Below, in pieces: positions 1 to 9,744 of a stretch of 64,000 nt of DNA. The stretch is from NCBI GenBank assembly GCA_963854735.1, contig OY978102.1:310001-374000 (forward strand), in the 5' to 3' direction. Source of the stretch: Marvania coccoides. Taxonomy: Eukaryota > Chlorophyta > Trebouxiophyceae > Chlorellales > Chlorellaceae. Under the pieces are notes generated by a model. That model saw only the letters and a list, made by a program, of their open reading frames with translations. It ran no database searches and was not told the origin of the DNA. Position 1 is the first letter of the stretch; every line of letters begins with the position of its first letter. The position numbers and the translations under genes were made by a program.

Positions 1-32
1 TGCTGTATTTTCCTACTTTCTTCTCAATGAAG

Positions 33-437
33 GCCGTGGTGTCGGGCCAGCCCCTCTCCAGCGCGGTGCACAAGTATAAGACGGAGATCTGGGACAGTCT
101 GAAGGCGCTGTGGGGGGTGTGGGTCCCGGCCCAGTTGGTGAATTTTGCGGTGGTGCCCCGCCATTTGAGGATTCCCTACGTGGCTGCGGTGTCGTTCGGA
201 TGGACCGTCATTCTCAGCACAATGCAGGGCAAGTTCGACGCGCAAAAGGCGATGGCAGCAGGGGCGACGGCAACATCGGCAGCGGCGGCGATGCCGCCGC
301 CGCCGGCAATCGCAGCTGCAGCAGGCACGGCGTCGCCGTCGCCACCCGTGACGGCACTGATGGCAGCGCAAGCGGTGGAGACATCACGAGGGACGCAGAG
401 CCGACCAAAGACGGACACCACCAGCACAGCAGCATGA
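33..437 (+). CDS. Mpv17/PMP22 family membrane protein, 3' part
   Basis: This is the last exon of a gene that begins before the window. The probable acceptor AG is at 31-32 and the stop is TGA at 435-437. The readable part carries the Mpv17/PMP22 C-terminal signature: a W-G-V-W-V-P-A-Q stretch, then NFAVVPRHLRIPYV and a final Trp-containing helix ending in TVILSTMQG. Family members are small four-helix proteins of peroxisomal, mitochondrial or plastid membranes, implicated in metabolite or small-solute passage. After the domain there is an unusual Ala/Pro/Thr-rich tail of about 65 residues that looks disordered and is not part of the family core. The in-frame ATG at 27 is probably intronic rather than the start, because the domain needs N-terminal helices that are absent here. 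Localisation cannot be judged without the missing N-terminus. Confidence 0.75.
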   Translation, partial: AVVSGQPLSSAVHKYKTEIWDSLKALWGVWVPAQLVNFAVVPRHLRIPYVAAVSFGWTVILSTMQGKFDAQKAMAAGATATSAAAAMPPPPAIAAAAGTASPSPPVTALMAAQAVETSRGTQSRPKTDTTSTAA

Positions 438-924
438 AATAACCCCATAAATATTAACGTTGACTTTTGAGAAGAAATAAAATAGTTACTCTCAGTGGTA
501 CCTCAAAACAAACTCTCTCTTTGTACTTTGCTTCTTTCTCTTTACGCATTTGGTTCCATTATAGTTAAATTTGGTTCCCTTTCCTTCGCTTTGATTCTTT
601 CTTTGTCTGTTCTTTTTCCTCCTGTGTATCTGTTCTCCATTACTCTTCTTCTCGATTCTTTTTGCCGGTCTCCTGGGCGCACAGCACGGCTCTTTTTTCT
701 GCCATCATACAAAGACAGCTTCAGCATGCACTCGTTTTGTTCGTTCGTTCGATTGATACGACCCAATAGCGGGCAGCAGAGGCATTATTTCGAGCTGCCC
801 TCTGTTGGAAAAAAACACGGCAAAGTTTGTTGTTTAATTTTATACTTTTCCCGCTTTTAATTATTGCTCCCCCAGAAAGCTTTCCCTGACCGTGTAAAAC
901 TGCAACCCCTTCATTTATTTACAC
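438..924. other. intergenic, converging gene ends
   Basis: This AT-rich spacer lies between the 3' end of the Mpv17 gene (+) and the 3' end of the OTU gene (-). Open frames here, such as 495-860, are low-complexity Leu/Ser/Phe readings without a recognisable domain and are not called. It probably holds both 3' UTRs. Confidence 0.6.
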
Positions 925-1689
925 TCACACTACTCGTATCAACAAATCATAGTGGCCAGCTGGATGAAACAAAACAGTGGCCGGCGATAAGAGACGGTTT
1001 CTTTCTTTGAATTCCTCCGCAGCTTCATAAGTTGACACCAAACTCAGTCCTCTGCCCATGAACCCAACGGAATACACCTCAATGGGCCTCTTCACGACGT
1101 GCGCTGCCGCTGCAAGCTCGACTTCTCCACCCCACACGCCGCCCCTCTCCATAATGCTCACATAGTCGTCAAAACTATCGTATTGGTCGTAGTCGATGAA
1201 GGGCGCAAAGTCGTCTCGGCGTGCCAGAAGCTCGGCGCACACAGCTGAGCGTAAGGCGGCAGCGGCAGCTGCCTCTGTGGCCGGCGTGAGGAGCTCTTGA
1301 GCGGCGCAAGCGGCGTCGCTCTGCTGCGCGAGGTGCGCGCCCTGGACGAGGGCGCGGAACATGCAGCTCCCATCGCCGGTGATGCGGTGTACGGCAAAGG
1401 AAGGCTGCTGCAAACTCGAAGGAGAAGGAGCTGCATCGCTATCACTGGAAGTCGCGGCAGCGGTGGTGGAGACGTGCGGTTTAGAATGCGAGCCAGAGGC
1501 GCCGGGATGGATAAAGAGCGATGAGTGTAGGCAGGGAGGCTTCCTTATTGACGGTAAAGGGCGGGCAGAAGAATTTTGACTATTCCCAAGCACCCGCGGA
1601 AAAATCCTGGGAAACCCAGAAGAATTGATCTGACTAGCAATGATCAGAATCCGGCGCTTTGCGGCCGCTCCAGCAGTGCCACCGATCAT
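925..1689 (-). CDS. OTU-domain cysteine protease (plant OTU4-like)
   Basis: A single-exon gene of 254 residues counted from the ATG at 1689. The OTU fold is clear: the catalytic box RITGDGSCMFRAL with nucleophile Cys109, the WGGEVELAAAAHVV segment, and the terminal HYDLL motif supplying the catalytic His246. OTU proteins cleave ubiquitin or ubiquitin-like chains. The spacing and the WGGE motif resemble the plant OTU4 group, some of whose forms are plastid-targeted. Residues 1-60 are basic, Ser/Arg-rich and poor in acidic residues, which fits an organelle leader. The frame is open upstream to 1872, but that stretch is AT-rich and aromatic-rich and reads like 5' UTR, so the ATG at 1689 was chosen. 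It shares a divergent promoter region of about 200 bp with the B3/chromodomain gene. Confidence 0.85.
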   Translation of the reverse strand: MIGGTAGAAAKRRILIIASQINSSGFPRIFPRVLGNSQNSSARPLPSIRKPPCLHSSLFIHPGASGSHSKPHVSTTAAATSSDSDAAPSPSSLQQPSFAVHRITGDGSCMFRALVQGAHLAQQSDAACAAQELLTPATEAAAAAALRSAVCAELLARRDDFAPFIDYDQYDSFDDYVSIMERGGVWGGEVELAAAAHVVKRPIEVYSVGFMGRGLSLVSTYEAAEEFKERNRLLSPATVLFHPAGHYDLLIRVV

Positions 1690-1885
1690 TTTGTGAAACG
1701 GGTTGTAAACTAAAGTTAAACCAAAAGCTGCTGTCTTGAAAATTTTCCACAGAAAATTTGAAAAATAAAATAAAAATCGAGCTCGAAAAGAGAAAAAAAG
1801 TCTGGGAAATAAAACGGCACTCGTTTTATGATTGCAATGATTGCAATTCCACTGTTTATAAACCCAGATCACCCTTTCATTCGCT

Positions 1886-3579
1886 ATGACTATGACTCAA
1901 TACGAGCAAGAGCGATTGGCAAGAATTAAGAACAACCAAAAGCGATTGGCTGCAATCGGAATCAGCGACACTATCAAGGACATTGAGAATGAACGCAGAA
2001 AGGCTGCTGCTGCCAAGCGAAAGTCGCCTGCGCAGCGCAGAGAGCCGCGCGGCCAGATGGTGATCGAAATTAGACGTTCGAACAGTAAATTGTAGCATCG
2101 CTCTTTGATAGCAAGCTTACATACGCATGGTATAGTTATGAAAATTAAACAAACTGCTTCAGATATTTTCGCCCTGTATCCGTTTTGCTCATATATTTCC
2201 CGCTCCCCCGTTATCACCCCAACTAAAGCCCTTCGAAAAATTCTTCACCCCTGCTATCACATATTTCGTATCCCCCCCCCCCCCCCCCCCCGCAGGACCT
2301 CTGGCCGCCCAGCACCCGACTACTCCAATGCGATGGCGCACGAGGCTTCCCGCCGTTTTGACGTCTCCCGTTTTCGCCGCAGCGGCAGCTCCTACACCAC
2401 TCGAGTGGTCAACGCCACGGTGGGGTGGTACCCCGCGAAAGGCGAGGCGTCCTTCGCCGCGGAGCAAGCAGCCGTGGAGGCCGCTGAGAGGCTCATTGCC
2501 GGCCTCTCCCGCCCCGCCTACTCCAAAACAATGACGCACAGCCAGGTGAGGAAAGAGAAAAACGACCTCTCTGCTGCAATGTTATTGATTTTCCTCTCTC
2601 TTTTGAATATTTTTAGGTGTCCGGCGGATTCTGGTCCAACGCGCCTCGCGGGATGGAGAAGCACTTCCCTGAAGGCAAGGTATTGATCAAAATGCAGCCC
2701 GTAGAGGGCACCGTGCTTCCCGACGACACTCCAGCCGACTGTGACGCCGAGTGGCCCATCGTCTGGATGGGCACGTCGGTGCGCAAGGGCAGCGCGGGGT
2801 TCTCCGGTGGCTGGCGCGGGTTCAGCATCGACATGGACCTCTTTTCCCGCGACGTTTGCGTGTTTGAGGTGGTGGAGCCGGCGGCGGCGGCGGGAGAAAA
2901 GGCTGAAAAATTAATGGTGCACATCTTCCGGGCGTTTGACTACGAGCCTAACGCGGAGGCAATCAAGGCGGCGGCGGAGACGGGCACGGAGCGGGCGGAG
3001 AATAGGGACGAAGAAGAGGAGGAGGGCGTGACGCCAGAGCTGTCTGAGGGCGGCTTTGCTGCGGTTTTGGGCGACGGAGAAGCGGTGGAAGAGGAGGATG
3101 AGTTAGCAGAGAAAGAAGAGGAGGAGGAGGATGCGGGAGGTGCGGTTGCGGAGCCGCGGCAGAAGCGGCAGCGGACGGCGACAGTGGTGTTGGTTCCCAC
3201 CGCTGCTGCTACTGCTGTTCCGAAGAAGAAGAAAACGGCGGAGCAGAAGAAGCCGCCGCCGCCGCCGCCGAAGCAGCAGCAGCAGGGTAAGGGGCGCAAG
3301 GCCCAACAGGCTGGCAAGGGGCGGAAGGGCAAGCAGGATGGCAGCGCCGCTCCCCCGCCTGCTGTTCCAGCAGTTGAAGAAGACGAAGAGGACGATGGCG
3401 ATGCCACCGAGTACATTGTGGAGAGAATCATGGGCGTGAGGACTGCGACAGCTGATGGCAGCAAGCGGTATCTCGTAAAGTGGGAGGGTTACCCGCACGA
3501 AGAAAACACGTGGGAGCCTCGCAGTTGCCTGGCCTGCGCGCCTGAGACGTATAGGAGAGGGCCTGGGGTGGTGCTGTAG
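1886..3579 (+). CDS. B3 DNA-binding domain protein fused to a C-terminal chromodomain
   Basis: Proposed exons are 1886-2091, 2296-2545 and 2617-3579 (472 aa). Residues 5-26 form the YEQERLARIKNNQKRLAAIGI motif that opens plant B3 proteins of the At5g42700/At3g19184 group. Residues about 145-262 are a B3 domain of that group, with SGGFWSNAPRGMEKHFPEG, GFSGGWRGFSIDMDL and VFEVVEP. B3 domains bind DNA in the major groove. A linker of about 150 residues is acidic, then rich in Lys, Pro and Gln. Residues about 416-465 are a chromodomain (EYIVERIMGV...YLVKWEGYP..ENTWEP). Its HP1-type cage positions are kept as Tyr418, Trp441 and Tyr444, so methyl-lysine binding is plausible. The second and third exons join in phase 0. 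The first donor is less certain: a cut after 2084 paired with an acceptor ending at 2312 also keeps frame. Inferred role: sequence-directed chromatin reader. Confidence 0.8.
2272..2291 (+). repeat. C20 homopolymer in first intron of the B3/chromodomain gene
   Basis: A run of 20 cytosines sits directly before the acceptor CGCAG of intron 1, where it replaces the usual pyrimidine tract. Such runs change length easily and could affect splicing of this exon. Confidence 0.9.
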
Positions 3580-4256
3580 GTAGATTGAAGATAGGAGTAC
3601 TCAATTCAATGAAAAGAATGGCAGTTTGGCGTCGATTACGAATATTTTGTCGTAAAAAACAAGCTGAGGCGGTGTAGCCTCCTTTCTCATTTTTTTCCTG
3701 GTCTTTGCACGCCTGCGGCGGCCTTTGATCGTATATGAATGTGTTGTTGAATGTATGGTGTGTTGCATGGAACCATTAAGCTTTTGAGGCTGAAATGGCA
3801 CCCCCCGCTTTTGTTTTATTAGATGATGTATTTGAATAGAATAGGGAAGACAAACGAAGAATTTGATTCGATGAACTATTACTGCGTTTAAACAGATTTC
3901 TCCCTTGATGCTGCAGCCTGTAATATTTTTGGTACTTGAGCAAGCAAGCTCATGCCAATGCAGCCATACCGTAAACGGTGTCTGCGACTATTATACACTT
4001 TACTTGGAGCCCTTGGGCAGCAGAATCGGGTAGCCATGGCCTCCTTCAAATTTTCGGAGACTGAAATATCTCAGTCATGTATATCTTGCTGAAAACAGAA
4101 CAACACCATCTAGTGCGCAATCTAACTTAAAATACAACTCAATTTTCATACACAAATCATTTATACACAAATTTAAACGCCCCCTTCGTCCATTTTTAAT
4201 TTTCCCGCCAAATGAAAAGTGCGGTGGGTCTGGGAATTTCCAAATGAAAACAGTCC
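3580..4256. other. intergenic, converging gene ends
   Basis: A spacer of about 680 bp between two 3' ends with no convincing open frame. It contains TTTTCCCGCCAAA near 4200, which matches an E2F-type site, but it lies downstream of both genes and is probably incidental. It also carries one copy of the dispersed 20-mer at 4224-4243. Confidence 0.5.
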
Positions 4257-5307
4257 TCACGGCTTGCGCATGACCTGGAAGTTGAAGTTCCTCCCGAATG
4301 AAACCTTGGTAAAACCCGCGTTGGGGACGCCCAGGTGGATCCACAGCTCTGCGATGGCCTCTAGGTTTCGTGCGTACCGGATGGGGCCGACATAGCACGG
4401 CTCAAACCCAACACCAGCCACCACCGCCTCTGCCTTCGCACGCTGCTCCTCGGGGCCGGCCATCAGCATCGTCAGCTGCTGGCCTGTGATGCGAGAGCCG
4501 TCTGCCGCCGCCATGTGCTCCTGTCGGATTGATTTTTACTTGAGATATAATTTTCTTGAAAATCCTGAAATTTTGTACAATTGAATAACATGTCCAGTTT
4601 CAAAAGGCGAGATCTTCTACTCACTGCGCCGATTGTATTGAAGGTTTTGTAGACCGCGGATTTAGGGAGCGCTGCTGCCAGTACCTCACCCGCCGACTTC
4701 CCCTGGGACCACACCCTCGCCTCTAGGTGGGGGTACTCGGTGAGAGGGTTAGTGGCGTCGATTACCACCTTGCCTGCGGGAAAAAAAACAATATTCAATT
4801 CAGTATTAAAAAAAAAACGTGCTTAATTTCCCGAAGGCAATATTGCAGCTGCCTGAGAAGACAAAACTGTGCCCTTCCCCTACCTTCGATTTCGGGACCG
4901 AGAGATTTCGCGACGTTGTGGATCTCTTCGTCCGTGAAGCTGCCAGGGATGGCCAGAATCGAAACGTCAGCCCAGGCGATGGCTGAACGAACCGGCGCAG
5001 TGGAAGCCTTGGGCTGCTCCTTGAGGAGCTTGTGGTACTTCGAGCCGTCGGGATCGCGCACGCCGTACTTGACGAAGAATTCTGCAGCCAGTGAAAATTA
5101 CGTGAGCGGTCCCGCTGGAGAGAGAGAGAGAGAAACTAGACCTCCCTCACCTTTGTCGCTGTTCAACAGCGCACCGCCAATGATGCTGCCAACGTTGCCT
5201 GCTCCCTGCACACAAGAGAGGATAATAAAAAAACAATGAACGAGTGTCTCTTGAATTTTTTAGATTAAAATAAAACAATGGGTTCTCACAATAATTGCGA
5301 CCTTCAT
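4257..5307 (-). CDS. F420/NADP-oxidoreductase-like NAD(P)-binding protein
   Basis: Five exons on the minus strand, in order 5307-5290, 5205-5151, 5081-4884, 4773-4625 and 4520-4257 (227 aa). All GT/AG borders and phases agree. The first exon encodes only MKVAII; the second continues with GAGNVG, giving the Rossmann signature G7-x-G9-x-x-G12 at the very N-terminus. Later landmarks are ILAIPGSF, the VIDATNPLTE segment and FNTIGAEHMA, all typical of the NADP oxidoreductase, coenzyme F420-dependent family (NpdG/YrrG type). In eukaryotes such proteins bind NADP; their substrates are mostly unknown and F420 need not be used. There is no targeting leader, so the protein is probably cytosolic. The C-terminus RKP is short compared with bacterial members. 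Confidence 0.8.
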
Positions 5308-6027
5308 TGACTTCTTTGTCAGTTTGTAAGTTTTTCACATACAGTTTTAAATACATGCAGTTTTAAATGCAGAGAGAACAGAGGAATTTCCGGACGACAA
5401 ACGCTGACGTGGCATAATGGATATTGACTCTTTTTTTTTTTTCAATCAATGAGAATAACTATTCAACAAGATTGCGTGCAATTTAAGATATGGAGAGGGC
5501 ACTGATCAAAGGAGAAATTTGCTTTAAGCTGCGTTCTGTTTGTGTATATAATGGTATAATACACAATATTATTGGGGCATATGAAAACAATATTAGTATA
5601 AATACTATAAATACAAATTTGGGAATGGCAATCTGGCCATACATTACAAAATACCAGTGCAATCAATATACACGTACCATTCCAAAGTTTTAGGCCAATA
5701 TATAGGTTTCGATGTAACGAGGAGTTTCCAATATCCTCAAAACAAGAGCTCCTGCCGCCGCGAAGTAGCTCTGCCAAGCTCGGCTCGTTTCACTGCGCCT
5801 TCTGCAGACACTCCGTCAATCTCAATCAAAAATACAGATCAGGTCAAAACAACACAGGAGCGGTGGGTGGGAGAAAAAACAATATAAATTATTGTTTTTT
5901 ATTAATTATCATAGCTTTGCGATTTATAGTGGAAACGTATGAAGATAATGTGGCGTATTGGACAAAAAGCTGTGCGTCTATTCGAATCATAATTTTTAAA
6001 TCGAATTCATATCAAATTTTGTTTCAA
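5308..6027. other. intergenic, divergent 5' regions
   Basis: An AT-rich spacer of about 720 bp upstream of both the oxidoreductase (-) and the GNAT gene (+). A GC-richer island at about 5730-5870 encodes a Ser/Arg/Ala-rich stretch on the plus strand that could be an unrecognised leader exon, but I found no splice pairing that convinces. GGGCATATGAAA at 5575-5586 matches the end of the dispersed 31-mer repeat. Confidence 0.45.
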
Positions 6028-7151
6028 ATGGTGCTCAGAATACCTTCATTAAACAAGTATCAGCCAAATCATGGGGAAATTATTGGGAAACGCCACCAAA
6101 AGCCTTCTACACCTCGTGGCTTAAATTTAAATCAGATTACCTCGAAATTTCACCACGATTTCACGTCGAAATGCGCGCTTCACCCAGAGATCGAGTCCGC
6201 GGATGAATCGCCAAGCGCTGCACCAAGTCACAAAGGCTACATCTTGCGGCAACTTCGGTTGGATGACGTTGATGCCACCGCCGCCCTGTGCTTCTCAGTG
6301 AGACATTTCCCCCCCCATTTTAATTCTTGATCTCCACTCTACTCAAAGGGAGGCTTTGTTTCTCCTATAGCCATGTTAATACAATCGCGATTTATATACT
6401 CTAAACTCTTCTGTGTTTCCAGGTGTTTGGCGACGCAGCGAAATTTCGGTCAGAAGCCGAGTGGGCCATCCAAATCGAGGGCGCGCTACTCTCCAAGTTC
6501 AACGCCCGCAGAGAGACCCAGCTGCGCCGCCTGTTTGCCCCATCTCAGTCTCCCACCGTGTCCCGCCGCCACCGCCTCCTCCGATTTCGCTCCTTTTTCT
6601 TCTTTCTAGCCATCGACCGGGCCACCAACGAAATCATCGGCTCCGTGGCGCTGAGCTACGCCCGCCCAGAGGCCGCCCTCCCGCCTCCTTTGCCCACTAA
6701 AGCCCCCCGCCGATCATACGTGAGCAACATGGCCGTGGCATGTGCCCACCGCCGCAGGGGCGTCGCTGCAGCGCTGTTGGCGCGGTGTGAGCGCGTGGCA
6801 GGCTTGATAGGGGCCGACTCGCTGTGGCTGCACGTAGACCGAGGCAATACAGCGGCAGAGGAGCTGTATTTCCGGCGAGGCTACGAAGAGGTGGGAGGCC
6901 TGTTCTGGGGCGCAGCACGCAGACGCCTTTTGCGAATAAGACTGTCTGCGTCGCGGCGGCCGCGCTGGAAAGGGTTTGACAGCGCTGCCGGAGTTGAAGT
7001 TGAGGCGATAGTTGGAGGGGGTAGCAGGGGAGACGAAGGGGTGTACGTGTGGCAAGTGGCTGCAGCGGCGGATGAAGAGAGCGAAGCGAATGGCAATGGA
7101 GGAGGAGCGGCGGAGAAATCTTCGCCATCACCTACGCTGCCAGAATGCTGA
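6028..7151 (+). CDS. GNAT-family N-acetyltransferase, probably organelle-targeted
   Basis: Two exons, 6028-6297 and 6423-7151 (332 aa), joined in phase 0 across a 125-nt intron. The GNAT core is in the second exon. It includes NEIIGSVALSY (beta strands), YVSNMAVACAHRRRGVAAAL (the R/Q-x-x-G-x-A acetyl-CoA loop is RRRGVA) and LHVDRGNTAAEELYFRRGYE (the Asn/Tyr end of motif B). The layout resembles plastid GNATs of plants. Residues 1-75 are basic and rich in Ser, Thr and Asn, as in a transit peptide, and the ATG at 6028 heads this stretch. A segment near 6540-6610 encodes a Phe-rich loop (FRSFFFF) that aligns poorly and could hide a small unspliced intron. The last 65 residues are low-complexity. 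Substrate not predictable. Confidence 0.75.
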
Positions 7152-7567
7152 GACTCTCGTTCATATTGTGAGCAGGCCTCTTTTCTTTCCATAGCCTCAG
7201 GCAGGCCCCCATGCCGAGTCCCTGAATGTGTGCAGCGCGCACAGCGGCCTATACTCTCGTTTAAAAAAAATTTGAGGTGTGCGATTGGTCAAGCCTGAGC
7301 GCTTGTCCACAACAAGGCGAAGCACCTCTGTTAAAAAAACTGGCTTTGGACGGTGAGAAATTGAAGATGAAGGCTTTGGAGGGGAGGAAGAGCTCGTCAT
7401 GGCGAAGATAATTGTCTCTCATTTAATTCATAGAAAAAATAAATTGAGCAAGGTCGTGCAATTCATCGAGGATCTATTTGTCGTGCGGACTGTAATTAAT
7501 TTGAAAAGCTGCACAAGGCCTTTTTTTCAATCTTGTTTTATATACTGAAATTGCATTACTGCATGCT
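7152..7567. other. intergenic, converging gene ends
   Basis: A spacer of about 415 bp between the 3' ends of the GNAT and aldo/keto reductase genes. Only shadow frames are present. Nothing else seen. Confidence 0.55.
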
Positions 7568-9228
7568 TTACAGTTTGCCCATAGCCAGCTCGCTCCCGCC
7601 GCCCACCGCCTCATCAATCCTCCGCATCACCTCTGGCGTCAACTTTTTCATCACCTCCAACGCCTTCACATTCTCCAGAACCTGCTCAACCCTTGTCGCC
7701 CCCGTCAGCACTGTGGAAACCCGCGGGTTGGCGGCGCACCACGCGATCGCCAGCTGCGCCTGCGTGCACCCCAGCTCCTGCGCTATAGGCCGCAGCGCCG
7801 CCGCCGCCGCCACCTTGTCGTGCGACAGCCACCTATCGGCCAGAAATTTGTAGCGCTCGATGGCGAAGCGGCTGCCTGCTGGGACATTTACATTTCCGCT
7901 GCTGGCTCCATACTTTCCGCTCAGCAGGCCGCACGCCAGGGGGGAGAAGGTCGTGAGTCCGGTGCCGAAGCTGTCGTAGAGCGGGGCGTACTCGACTTCC
8001 ACGCGCCGGCGGTGCAGGATGTTGTACTGGGGCTGCTCCACGCAGGGAGGGATGAGGCCCAGCCGGTCGGCCACCGCGTGAGCCTGCAATCAATGATTGA
8101 AATATTATCTATATAACTTTGTTGGGGGAGAGCCGTTCATAAGAAGAATGAAATGAAGGAAAACGCAGGGTAGTGGCAGCTGGCAGCTGGCAACTACTGT
8201 CATTCAAAAATTGTTATGCATATTTATTTCTATACATACATTACATATATTACCCTCGTCTCGCATTCCTTACCTCGGTGATTTGCTCTGCTGACCACTC
8301 AGAGGTGCCCCAGTAGAAGGCCCAGCCCTGGTCGATCACAAAGTTGAAGGCACGCACAATCTGCTGAGGAAGAAAGATTGCATGGTGCATTACTTCACAA
8401 AAAAAAACGTTTTTGCTACACACATCTCTTCAACAGCAGTCGGCAGCAAACAAAAGAACGGGCTGAACCGAAAGAAAAGAAAAAAAGAAACTCGCCTCCT
8501 CCATGGGCGTTGAGGGGTCCGCTCGGTGCGCAAACACCACGTCGACGTACTTAACGCCCAGCCGCTGCAGGGAGCCTGTGACGCCCTCGATGACGTGCTT
8601 GCGGGAGAGCCCCCTGGCTGTGGGTTTCGGGTCCTTGACTGCGCCGAAAAACACTTTGGTGCTGAGCACGATGTCTGACCGAGGGAAATTGAGCTCTCGC
8701 AGCGCCCTGCCCATAATTTCCTCAGATTTCCCGTGTGCGTAGACTTCCGCGTTGTCAAACTACATGGTCAGATAATATACAGCATAAAACACCAGTGTCC
8801 GGAGAACGAAAGGAGGAAAAAGTTATCGGAGAATGCAGGCGGTGATGAACGAAGGAGGAGCCCTTCAAAGTGAAGCGATTTTTGCAGCATGAGGGGGGGA
8901 TTCAACTCACAAAGTTGATGCCGGCATCGTAGCAGGCCTGCATGATGTCTTTGGCGTCTTGCAGTTGGTAGTCGAAACTCACCCAACTGCCGTAGGAAAG
9001 TACCGACACATCCAGTCCAGTCCTGCCCAGCTTACGATACTCCATTGCAATGGGCAGCTGGGGGTTACGGGCGGTGGTAGCGATGGTAGCGATGGTGGCG
9101 TCTGTTGAAATGGGAGCAGATGTGGTGGTTTGCTGTTGGGGTTGAGGAACAGCGGCACAGCGGAAGGTAGATGGTGAGGGGAAGGGGCTTGGTCGTGCTG
9201 CTGGCGCCCTAGGAAGTTCCATACACAA
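7568..9228 (-). CDS. Aldo/keto reductase, potassium-channel beta-subunit type (KAB1-like)
   Basis: Four exons in order 9228-8911, 8759-8496, 8360-8274 and 8083-7568 (394 aa), all joined in phase 0. From MEYRKLGRTGL onward it follows plant KAB1 closely. The AKR tetrad is complete: Asp108 and Tyr113 in FDNAEVYAHG, Lys141 in LSTKVFF and His184 in FAHRAD. Other family landmarks are GWAFYWGTSEWSAEQITEA, EQPQYNILHR, TTFSPLACGLLSGKY and LAIAWCAANP. Such proteins bind NADPH, reduce carbonyls and in animals and plants associate with Shaker-type potassium channels. About 60 residues precede the AKR core; they are Pro/Ser/Thr-rich and may be an organelle leader, which KAB1 lacks. The intron after exon 2 starts with GC (GAGGAG then GCGAGT), a non-canonical donor supported by family alignment (TPMEE then IVRAFN). 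Confidence 0.9.
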
Positions 9229-9744
9229 TCTCTCTGTTGTTCGCTGTGATCTGGAGTTTGCTCAAGCTTGTAAATTGTGATCTAAAAGTGAAAATGTTGA
9301 TCTTGTAAAAGGGAGGGATTGCGTTGCTTTGAGAGCCTTCGAGTGTTTGCTATGTATGCATTCTTGAATTTAAATGGCGAATGCCGCAAGGAAATCCCCG
9401 GTTGCTTGCATTTTTGCTCGTAATAGAATTTTTTTTGAGAATGTAAAAACAACGGCGAAAAACCGCCATCGCAGCTTATTATTATTTTATTTGATATAAT
9501 TTCATCAAGCACTGAATAAATTTAGAAAGCTTCCGGAGTATTTCAACCGCTCGTTGTATTTTTAATTATACATTTTGAGCAAAAATTGTTCAATAACGGA
9601 AAGCAGAAAGCGAAACACCACAAAATTAACCATAAATCATATCATCACGGTGCTTTGGCAGCTGCTGCCCCCCAGTGCAGAACAACATAAACATTTCAAA
9701 CATTTTCTCTGTTTTTGCACGGCTGACGACCAGTTGACGCCGAA
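9229..9744. other. divergent promoter region
   Basis: An AT-rich spacer of about 515 bp between the starts of the aldo/keto reductase (-) and SWC4 (+) genes. It probably holds both promoters. No open frame of interest. Confidence 0.6.

Noticed and set aside
495..860. A 121-codon plus-strand open frame after the Mpv17 gene
   Set aside because: Low-complexity Leu/Ser/Phe composition, no domain, no splice context. Lies between converging gene ends and is probably UTR.
5657..5887. Ser/Arg-rich plus-strand frame that could be a transit-peptide exon of the GNAT gene
   Set aside because: No convincing donor/acceptor pair joins it in frame to 6028 or 6423, and the downstream frame already has its own leader.
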